Shown: piece after piece, positions 16,693 to 23,332 of the stretch
Numbering within the stretch: the stretch's first letter is position 1
Layout of the letters: each line of letters begins with the position of its first letter
From: Campylobacterales bacterium
GTDB lineage: Bacteria > Campylobacterota > Campylobacteria > Campylobacterales > Sulfurimonadaceae
DNA: 64,000 nucleotides
Direction of reading: 5' to 3'
NCBI GenBank assembly: GCA_014859655.1
Contig: JACUTT010000004.1
Location: 1-64,000 of the forward strand
Translations under genes and position numbers: made by a program
Notes under the pieces: generated by a model
Seen by the model: the letters and a program-made list of their open reading frames with translations, nothing else
Database searches by the model: none
What the model was told of the DNA's origin: nothing

Positions 16693-17421
16693 TTAGTATT
16701 GGATGATCTCTTTGGTAAATTCGGACAGTGTGACCGTTTTTACCGAAAAAGAGACCAGTTTTTTTGCTTCCGCCATTCCGCCGTAAAACTCTTTTAGCTC
16801 CGGACGAAACTCTTTGAAGTAGTCGTGGAAACTGTCTTGTCCTAAGATCCCGACAGCCCAGAGGGTATCGTCCTCTTTGTGTTCAAGCACTACTGCGCAC
16901 AGGGGCTGAGTCGCCGCGCCGCCAAGCACTCTGCCCCCGGCTCCCGCATCAAATGCAGAGAGATGAGAAGAACAGACGATCACGCCGCTCTTATCGTAGG
17001 CCATTGTTTTTACCGCTTTGGGAACATAGGCGATGAAGCTTTCATTGGGGGTCGGATGAGTGAGCTGATGGGTACAGATCGCGACATAGGCGACGATGGT
17101 ACCCTCCTTGCCGACACCGCTCTTCCAGACATACTCTTCGCCGCTGTCAGACTTCAGTTTCACGTCTTTTTCTGTGGCTTGCGGAAGGTTGATGAGCATA
17201 CACGGGGTCGATGCGTAGGGATAGTTAAAAATGTAGTTGACCTCTTTTTTAAGTATCGAAGCTTTGATCGGATTGCCGCTCGCGTCTGTGAGCTGAGTTC
17301 TCTCGTAGGCTTTATAGAGTGTGCCGTCACTGGCATAAAGATTTCCGCGAATAAGCGAAGGGTTGACGGCGACTACTGTCGCGCCGGCCGCAACGACTTT
17401 TAAAAAATTTCTTCTGTCCAT
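16693..17421 (-). CDS. Tat-exported Rieske iron-sulfur protein
   Basis: A 242-residue protein with a Tat signal (MDRRNFLKVVAAGATVVAV) and a Rieske 2Fe-2S site: CTH at 116-118 and CSSH at 150-153. The spacing and the lack of a QcrA-type context suggest the arsenite-oxidase-small-subunit-like class. The protein probably passes electrons between the flavoprotein and the cytochrome in the periplasm; this is inferred from order. It lies between those two genes, 91 bp after the flavoprotein gene. Confidence 0.8.
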   Translation of the reverse strand: MDRRNFLKVVAAGATVVAVNPSLIRGNLYASDGTLYKAYERTQLTDASGNPIKASILKKEVNYIFNYPYASTPCMLINLPQATEKDVKLKSDSGEEYVWKSGVGKEGTIVAYVAICTHQLTHPTPNESFIAYVPKAVKTMAYDKSGVIVCSSHLSAFDAGAGGRVLGGAATQPLCAVVLEHKEDDTLWAVGILGQDSFHDYFKEFRPELKEFYGGMAEAKKLVSFSVKTVTLSEFTKEIIQY

Positions 17422-17512
17422 GATGTTTTCCGTGTGAATGATTTGTGATCTAGTGTAGCAGCTTTTTTCTTTTTCTAACTCCTGCTGCTAAGAGCAGAAG
17501 TAAAAGTCTGAT

Positions 17513-18928
17513 CTAGTTGAAAAGGTCGCGCATTGCGCCTCTGTACCACTCACGTGCAGCTTTTCCAAGACCGGTTGAGCGGAACTTATTATTCGCTTCG
17601 TCGCCTTTTGGAACACTCCCTTTAGAACCGATAACCGGGCCGGCAACCATAAATTCGTGGTTGACCATGATTCCCTCTTCCGGATTGCCGTTAACCATAG
17701 AGTAGCAGACGTTTGCACTCGTGTACGGAAGTGCCGAAGCAACGCTGTATGACTTGCCGTGAAGAACGTGCGCGATCTCTTTTGCACACTCTTTGCCTGA
17801 CCAGATTGCCGTTTGGCCACTTGGAGGGATAGCGTGCCCTACAACGTCACCGACCGCATAGACACTCGCATCGCTTTGGGTCTGGAAAGAGACCGGCTTG
17901 TCTGCACTGCTTGCCATTTTGACTTTTTTGAAGGCATCTGGAGTCGTTGCAACGCCTGACATCTCGATAACCGGGTTTGACATATTGTGCGGGATCAGGT
18001 TGAAGACGCTGTATTTGATCGTCTTGCTTGTTTTGACGCCATCCGTGTCATCCTCATCCTTGTAGACCGTCTGCTCGTAAGTGATCTCTTTCTTGTCAAA
18101 ATCAACATCCACGATACGGCAGTTGCTGCGATGCTCTACCATATCACCGTTGATCTCTTTCCACGACTCTTTGAAGGCTGCGCCTTTAGAGATAGAATCT
18201 GTTTCGTTGAGCATAATGACCTTGCCCTCTATGCCTTCGTTTTTCATGAAGTTGGCGATCATACTCGCACGCTCAAAGGGTGCCGGAGGACAGCGGAATT
18301 TGCCGCTTGGAACGGTAATGATCACATCGCCGTCGTCCATGTTTTTGACCATTCTGTCCAGTGTCACGTGCTCACCGCCAGGAACCAATGCTCCCGGTGC
18401 CGCACGGCGGGCCTGTGCGATTTTAGCATCGGACCATGTCGGGAACTGCTCTTTGTAGTTATAGTCGATACCCGGTGCAAGGACCAGGATGTCATAAGCA
18501 ACCCCGCCCATAGAGGTGTGGACTACCTTTTTTTCACGGTCGATGCCCGTAACGACAGCTGTCAACATGCCATAGCCGTTTTTCTCAACTGCCTGCGCGT
18601 AGTCATGCGTCAACATACTAAGGTTGACACCATTAAGTCCGCCTAAGTTGGCATTTGAGAATGGACAAGACATAAAGCTGTCATTTTTTTCGATGATCGT
18701 AACATCAAATTTTGAATCTATTTTTTTCAGCTCTTTGGCAACAGTCAAACCGCCCCAGCCTCCGCCGATAATAACAACCTGATGTTTGCCGAGCAGCTTG
18801 CACGCTGCAGTTTTCGTGTCTGAAGCCGTACTAGAAGCTCCTCCTGTAACGGCCGAACAGCCAGTTACGGCAGCCGCTGCCGCGCTGATACCGGCAAACT
18901 TAAGTAGATCTCTTCTTGAATTATTCAT
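17513..18928 (-). CDS. fccB: Flavocytochrome c sulfide dehydrogenase flavoprotein subunit
   Basis: FccB oxidises sulfide in the periplasm and gives the electrons to a cytochrome. The 471 residues start with a Tat signal (NNSRRDLLKFAGISAAAAA), then the FAD motif VVIIGGGWGGLTVAKEL (about 51-67). MSCPFSN (Cys 88) matches the cysteine that holds FAD covalently. FRCPPAPFER (Cys 213) and ANVCYSM (near 390) match the redox cysteine pair. The partner here is not a standard diheme FccA but a Rieske protein and a one-heme cytochrome. Sulfide:quinone reductase is a less likely reading, given the signal peptide and the FAD cysteine. Confidence 0.85.
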   Translation of the reverse strand: MNNSRRDLLKFAGISAAAAAVTGCSAVTGGASSTASDTKTAACKLLGKHQVVIIGGGWGGLTVAKELKKIDSKFDVTIIEKNDSFMSCPFSNANLGGLNGVNLSMLTHDYAQAVEKNGYGMLTAVVTGIDREKKVVHTSMGGVAYDILVLAPGIDYNYKEQFPTWSDAKIAQARRAAPGALVPGGEHVTLDRMVKNMDDGDVIITVPSGKFRCPPAPFERASMIANFMKNEGIEGKVIMLNETDSISKGAAFKESWKEINGDMVEHRSNCRIVDVDFDKKEITYEQTVYKDEDDTDGVKTSKTIKYSVFNLIPHNMSNPVIEMSGVATTPDAFKKVKMASSADKPVSFQTQSDASVYAVGDVVGHAIPPSGQTAIWSGKECAKEIAHVLHGKSYSVASALPYTSANVCYSMVNGNPEEGIMVNHEFMVAGPVIGSKGSVPKGDEANNKFRSTGLGKAAREWYRGAMRDLFN

Positions 18929-19154
18929 GCGTTGGTTCTCCTATTGCTGTTAGATTTAGTAGCATACTATTGGTATTGAGCTTAAAGGTTTCTAAGATAA
19001 CACGAAATGCGGCGCATAAGAGATTATTATAAATAAATGGTGATAAAATTGTGATAGACTCAGCACAAAGTTGAAGTAAGCTTCAAAAGGATACCCCGGT
19101 AAGTTGAATGCAAAGAGGTCAACATGTTCTAAAAGTATTTTTTGTTTTCTTAAT

Positions 19155-19214
19155 TTAGGGCACCTCTAAAAACCCCAGTTGCCTTCAGTTGGGATTTTTA
19201 GAGGTGCCCTTTAG
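19155..19214. mobile_element. Palindromic mini-element made of two insertion-sequence ends
   Basis: The left arm AGGGCACCTCTAAAAACCCC and the right arm (its near-perfect complement, GGGATTTTTAGAGGTGCCCT) enclose CAGTTGCCTTCAGTT-type centre bases; 22 of 25 positions pair. There is no transposase. It is either a very small MITE or what remains after the inside of an element was deleted. The gap 18929-19369 that holds it otherwise contains the region upstream of fccB and the fragment described next. Confidence 0.65.
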
Positions 19215-19363
19215 ATTGACCACTGTCTCCGGGGAGATTACTCCTGCTTCATTTTCGTTAAAAGCATTTACAAGTCCCCCATCTAAGTAATTTTTGCTAC
19301 ATTCAGTTGTGGCATTAAAATCCAGCATATCTTCCGAGGTAAAAAAACAGAAAACACCCCCCC
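19185..19363 (-). pseudogene. Truncated reading frame between kinase and palindrome
   Basis: Just after the kinase stop, the minus strand has ATG followed by a G8 run (19357-19364 on plus as C8). One frame then reads FFTSEDMLDFNATTECSKNY, then LDGGLVNAFNENEAGVISPE and TVVNL, and stops inside the palindrome. With eight Gs the ATG is out of frame; with nine it would be in frame. It looks like a real coding stretch cut by the palindrome. No family recognised. Confidence 0.35.
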
Positions 19364-19369
19364 CATAAG

Positions 19370-21562
19370 CTAGCTTTCATTTTCTTTCTTGTGGCCGTCA
19401 AAAAATTCTAACTCACTCATAATCGTATCGATTAGCCTAGCTCCTTGGTCGGTCTCAAAGCTCTCGATATGCTCTTTGAGTTTAGCCATCTTCTGGCTAA
19501 ATGCTGCATTGGCATACTCAACAAATATTCCAGTTTCTTCGGTATTGACTATTATCCCATTCTGTAGCTCTTTTTTGAGCGTTTGGAGCTTGATCGCCAT
19601 TTGCAGCGGGTCGAGGTGTTTTTTATAAATCGCTGGTTTGGTCTCTTTATCAAGATGGGCTTTCAACAGCTTCAACGTCTCGTTGAGCATGCTTTTACAC
19701 TCAGGAAACCGTTGCTGAACTTTAGCAAGATTATTGTTTTTTGCGGCTTCTTCTAGCTCCTTACCCATATCTTGCAGTATAAGGGCACCTATATTTCCAG
19801 CAGAACCTCTAAGTGAATGGGCGTGCAGTTGCGCATCTTGGCTGTTGTTTTCCTCCAATGCTTTTGCCAGTGCTGTGAGAGACTTTGCTCCGTCGTTCAC
19901 AAATGACTTTATGATTTTATTTAACAATGTGCTATTGCCACCAAGTCGATGCAAAGCCTCTTCTTCGTCCCATAAAACAAGATCTCTTGGCACTGTTTGT
20001 TTTAAAATAAGTTCTTTTTCTTCTTTTAAAATCCATTTGATTAATGTCGATTTTAAAACAGAAAGATTGATTGGTTTTGCAATGTAGTCGTCCATGCCGG
20101 CACTGGTGCATTTCTGCCGATCGCCTTGCATTGCATTGGCCGTCATGGCAATGATAGGCAGATGCTTATTCTCTTCACCTGCTTTTCCCTCACGTACTGC
20201 ACGTGTTGCATCGTACCCGTCCATTTCAGGCATTTGACAGTCCATTAGAACAAGGGCATATCTTTGTGTGTCATTTGAGATTCGGATGGCGTCCAGAGCT
20301 TCTAGTCCATTCGAAGCCATGTCGCAAGTTAGCCCCAAACTCTCCAATATCCCTTGCGCTACTAGCTGATTAGTAGTGTTGTCTTCAACAACAAGAAGTC
20401 GGATATCGGATGGCCAGGAGATATTATTTTCATTGAATTTTTCTTTGGTTTGAACAATAACTTGATCGCTTCCCAGCGCAACCGTTAAATCAATACTAAA
20501 GGTACTTCCCTCCCCAGAAATACTCGTGGCGTTTACGCTTCCGCCCATAAGCCCGCTTAGTTTTTTGACAATAGAGAGCCCCAATCCTGTTCCTCCGTAT
20601 TTACGGGTTGTAGAACCATCGGCTTGCGTAAAGGCTTCAAACAGCATTTCTATCTTTTCATGCGGTATGCCAATACCTGTATCCATAACATCAATACGCA
20701 AACGCCCATGCTTTTCATTCTCTTTATAAAGAGAAGCGTTAATGGTAATGTGCCCTTCGTGGGTAAACTTCACTGCATTTCCTACGAGATTGGTGAGAAT
20801 CTGACGTAAACGTCCCGGATCGGTGATGATGTTGGAATAAGTGATTTTATCGGTATTTAGAATGAGTTTTAAACCTTTTTCTTCGGCTTTAAACGCAATG
20901 GAGTGTGTGAAAACTTCCAGCTCATGTCTGAGATCAAACTCGAGCATTTCCAAATCCATCTTCCCTGCTTCGATCTTGGAAAAATCGAGAATATCGTTGA
21001 TAAGTCCCAGCAGTGAAGTAGCACTCGAGGTCGCAATAGCCACTTTGTGTTTTTGGGATGGATCAAGTTGGGTTTTGTCCAACAGCGCCAGCATTCCCAA
21101 TACACCGTTCATAGGGGTGCGTATCTCGTGACTCATGGCAGCTAGAAATTGTGATTTAGCATGGTCGGATGCTTGGGCATCTTCTTTGGCTTTTAGTAAC
21201 TCAGCCTCAAACCGACTGCGCTCATGTGCGACAAACAATACCCAGGAGTAGCTCTCCTTGCCATTGTTAAAACTTCTCTGACAATTGACTAAAACAGGAA
21301 TAGATTGTTTTTGACTGTCGTAAATCTGCATGTGGATTTCTCGCACTTGTGCTTCATGGTACAAGATTGGCCAAAGGTATGTTTGTAAAAAAATACGGCT
21401 CGCAGGGGGAAATAAATCATTTAGGGACTTTTTTTGCCATTCTTCAGCCGTCCCTCCCACAAATTGCAATAAATTAGCATTGGTTATGAGTATATGTCCC
21501 GCGGCATCAGTAATCAACACAGGACAAGGCAGTTGATCAATCAAATTATTCATATAATTCAA
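19370..21562 (-). CDS. Hybrid histidine kinase, PAS-HisKA-HATPase-REC-Hpt
   Basis: A 730-residue cytoplasmic kinase without membrane segments. In order: PAS (about 5-115), HisKA with SHEIRTPMNGVLG (His 145), HATPase with NLVGNAVKFT and GGTGLGLSIVKKL, a full receiver (VVEDNTTNQ, LMDCQMPEMDG, KPI; about 385-505), and an Hpt domain with AHSLRGSAGNIG (near 595). The PAS segment PASRIFLQTYLWPILYHEAQ and IPVLVNCQR resembles PAS domains of proteins paired with RsbQ-type hydrolases. The hydrolase gene lies 9 bp upstream. A final response regulator is not adjacent. The base composition is AT-richer than the neighbours. Confidence 0.88.
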   Translation of the reverse strand: MNYMNNLIDQLPCPVLITDAAGHILITNANLLQFVGGTAEEWQKKSLNDLFPPASRIFLQTYLWPILYHEAQVREIHMQIYDSQKQSIPVLVNCQRSFNNGKESYSWVLFVAHERSRFEAELLKAKEDAQASDHAKSQFLAAMSHEIRTPMNGVLGMLALLDKTQLDPSQKHKVAIATSSATSLLGLINDILDFSKIEAGKMDLEMLEFDLRHELEVFTHSIAFKAEEKGLKLILNTDKITYSNIITDPGRLRQILTNLVGNAVKFTHEGHITINASLYKENEKHGRLRIDVMDTGIGIPHEKIEMLFEAFTQADGSTTRKYGGTGLGLSIVKKLSGLMGGSVNATSISGEGSTFSIDLTVALGSDQVIVQTKEKFNENNISWPSDIRLLVVEDNTTNQLVAQGILESLGLTCDMASNGLEALDAIRISNDTQRYALVLMDCQMPEMDGYDATRAVREGKAGEENKHLPIIAMTANAMQGDRQKCTSAGMDDYIAKPINLSVLKSTLIKWILKEEKELILKQTVPRDLVLWDEEEALHRLGGNSTLLNKIIKSFVNDGAKSLTALAKALEENNSQDAQLHAHSLRGSAGNIGALILQDMGKELEEAAKNNNLAKVQQRFPECKSMLNETLKLLKAHLDKETKPAIYKKHLDPLQMAIKLQTLKKELQNGIIVNTEETGIFVEYANAAFSQKMAKLKEHIESFETDQGARLIDTIMSELEFFDGHKKENES

Positions 21563-21571
21563 ATTGCCCTG

Positions 21572-22384
21572 TTAGCCCAAAGAAGTGGCATCAAAATATT
21601 CCTTCATTGCTTCTATAACGAGCTTCGGATGACTCATATGCCCACAATGACCCGCCACATTGAGTACTTTTAAGGTACTGTTGCTCAAGACTTCATGCAT
21701 ATAATCACCGACTCCAAGGGGTGCCAGTGCATCTCTGCTGTGCTGAAGAATCAAAGAGGGACACGTAGCCAATGGTAGATCAGCACGATTGTCGGAGAAA
21801 AAAGTGGTTTTGGCGAATACTCGCGCCACTTGCGGATCGGTAGAGCAAAAACTCTCCGACAATTCATGCGACACCTCTTCTCCGCCACCCTCACCCGATA
21901 CCACCGGAGCCAAATAATTAGCCCAGCCTATGTAGTTCTGGTCCATTAAAGACAGTAGTCCCTCCAAGTCCTCGCGCTCAAAACCTCCCAAATACTCAGG
22001 CGGATGATTCAAAAAACAAGGCGAAGGTCCTAGCAAAATCAAGCGCTCAAACAGTTGTGGACGTGCAATCGAAGCCAAAATCCCCGCACTGCAACTGACC
22101 GAATGGCCCACAAAAGTTACGCCACTGTGTAAATCCAATGCATCACAAACATCCAAGACATCCTGAGCATAGCCTTGTAAACTAGAATATCGTTTACTAT
22201 CAAATGAGGCCAAATCGGATTGCCCACTGCCAACATAATCAAATAATACTTGTCGGTGAGTAGAACCAAAAGCAGGTGTAATTCGATCCCACATTTTCTG
22301 GCTACAGCCAAAACCGTGGGCATACAGAATCACAGGACCTTTGTCCCCTAGTACCTGAACGTTATTTCGCTTGATAATATTCAT
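21572..22384 (-). CDS. rsbQ: RsbQ/KAI2-type alpha/beta hydrolase
   Basis: A 270-residue alpha/beta hydrolase with triad Ser 95 (VGHSVSCSAG), Asp 218 (SRDALAP) and His 246 (AGHCGHMSHP), the same spacing as Bacillus RsbQ. RsbQ-like stretches include YAHGFGCSQKMWD, FDYVGSGQSD, LGPSPCFLNHPPEYLGGF and GWANYLAP. RsbQ is needed for PAS-protein RsbP to respond to energy stress, and plant KAI2/D14 receptors share the fold. Here the next gene is a PAS-containing kinase, so a ligand-processing hydrolase with its sensor is likely. ATG at 22384 is chosen: it follows GAGGGA, and the 13 residues before it are unlike the family. Confidence 0.85.
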   Translation of the reverse strand: MNIIKRNNVQVLGDKGPVILYAHGFGCSQKMWDRITPAFGSTHRQVLFDYVGSGQSDLASFDSKRYSSLQGYAQDVLDVCDALDLHSGVTFVGHSVSCSAGILASIARPQLFERLILLGPSPCFLNHPPEYLGGFEREDLEGLLSLMDQNYIGWANYLAPVVSGEGGGEEVSHELSESFCSTDPQVARVFAKTTFFSDNRADLPLATCPSLILQHSRDALAPLGVGDYMHEVLSNSTLKVLNVAGHCGHMSHPKLVIEAMKEYFDATSLG

Positions 22385-22444
22385 ACTTCCCTCTATCGTC
22401 TTATCGTATCTATTTAAGCACATTGTAACATTTATATTTGGACA

Positions 22445-22597
22445 ATGTCTGTTTTTTTAAACCCAAAAGGTTTTATTACTCCGCATAAGCTCGCTCAGAT
22501 TTTGGGGCATCGTGATTCCCAAATGGTTCACCAGGTCTACGCTAAATTTTTAAATGATGGTAAATTTGATTTTAAAATGGATTTGGAGCTTTATTAG
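22445..22597 (+). pseudogene. C-terminal remnant of a tyrosine recombinase (integrase)
   Basis: Fifty codons read ITPHKLAQILGHRDSQMVHQ and then VYAKFLNDGKFDFKMDLELY, the C-terminal end of a phage-type integrase (the LGHxxxxM...VYAK region that follows the catalytic His; the nucleophilic Tyr is the one in VYAKF). The rest of the gene is gone. It sits 70 bp from the 3' end of tRNA-Leu, the usual place for an integrase of a tRNA-integrating island. Confidence 0.7.
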
Positions 22598-22669
22598 TTG
22601 TATGGGGATTTTTTGATTTTTTCAGAAGGTCTTTGAAAGTCCCTATTTTAGGGGGTTTTGAGAGTTTTT

Positions 22670-22753
22670 TGGTGCGGTCGGGGGGATTTGAACCCCCACA
22701 CCCTAAAGCACTACCACCTCAAGGTAGCGTGTCTACCGTTCCACCACGACCGC
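22670..22753 (-). tRNA. tRNA-Leu(GAG)
   Basis: The minus strand folds into a type II tRNA: acceptor GCGGTCG/CGACCGC, anticodon stem CTACC/GGTAG around loop TTGAGGT (anticodon GAG), a long variable arm, T-loop GGTTCAAAT and an encoded 3' CCA (plus 22670-22672). It reads Leu codons CTC and CTT. An integrase remnant lies beyond its 3' end. Confidence 0.93.
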
Positions 22754-22764
22754 ATATTAGAAGA

Positions 22765-22782
22765 TGTCAGCCGAAGCTGACA
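22765..22782 (-). terminator. UUCG-loop hairpin behind atpE
   Basis: Read on the minus strand, TGTCAGC-TTCG-GCTGACA is a perfect seven-pair stem with a very stable UUCG tetraloop, followed by TCTTCT. It is 18 bp after the atpE stop and before the tRNA gene. Confidence 0.65.
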
Positions 22783-22800
22783 GAGGTATTCTTAGGTTGA

Positions 22801-23115
22801 TTAACCTAGGAATGGGTTCGCGTAAAGTGCGATAAGCGCGATTACTAGAGTATAGATAACCTGTGCTTCGATCATTGCAAGAGCGATGAACATTGTAGTC
22901 ATTAGCTTTCCGCCAAGACCTGGGTTACGTGCAGTACCTGCGATAGTTGCAGCAGCAGTGTGACCCATACCGATAGCGCCACCAAGAGCAGCAAGACCAA
23001 GACCAACACCGGCCGCGATCATTGAGTATGCTTTTAGTGTTTCGTTAACTACAGCTTCTTCAGCACCGAATGCAGCAGCAGCAAGAGCTAGCATCAATAA
23101 TACGATTTTTTTCAT
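22801..23115 (-). CDS. atpE: F-type ATP synthase subunit c
   Basis: Subunit c forms the proton-driven rotor ring. The 104 residues have an N-terminal signal-like segment (MKKIVLLMLALAAAAFGAEE) followed by two membrane helices. The glycine-rich helix is GVGLGLAALGGAIGMGHTAA and the second carries the ion-binding Glu in ALAMIEAQVIYTLV. The extra N-terminal segment is common in Campylobacterota. The start follows GGAGATAAA; a longer frame upstream looks random. It stands alone, away from other atp genes, as is usual in the phylum. The 217-bp gap to pnp shows no other gene. Confidence 0.93.
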   Translation of the reverse strand: MKKIVLLMLALAAAAFGAEEAVVNETLKAYSMIAAGVGLGLAALGGAIGMGHTAAATIAGTARNPGLGGKLMTTMFIALAMIEAQVIYTLVIALIALYANPFLG

Positions 23116-23332
23116 TTTATCTCCTTTTTGTTGTACAAGGTCCGTTCGGCTAGCGTAACCGGTTTGTGAACCAGCCATAACCACATAAATGCGGCTATGT
23201 CCCTACTAAAGACTTCGTTTCGTCGGAAGTTTACAGAGTCGGGGCTAAAAGTAAGATTAAAGAGTGTTTTATTGCAAAAGAAATTTTTGCTATAGCGCAG
23301 GCGGAGAGAGCCTTTGCTAAGAAGAGGAAGCT

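Noticed and set aside
19010..19150. Open minus-strand frame beyond the palindrome
   Set aside because: It is aromatic-rich, has no start, ribosome site or known family, and lies where the fccB promoter should be.
22598..22669. attachment-site direct repeat beside tRNA-Leu
   Set aside because: I found no second copy of the tRNA 3' end in the window, so an att site cannot be placed.
23116..23184. Longer N-terminus for atpE
   Set aside because: The extra residues precede a good ribosome site and a normal subunit c start and look random.
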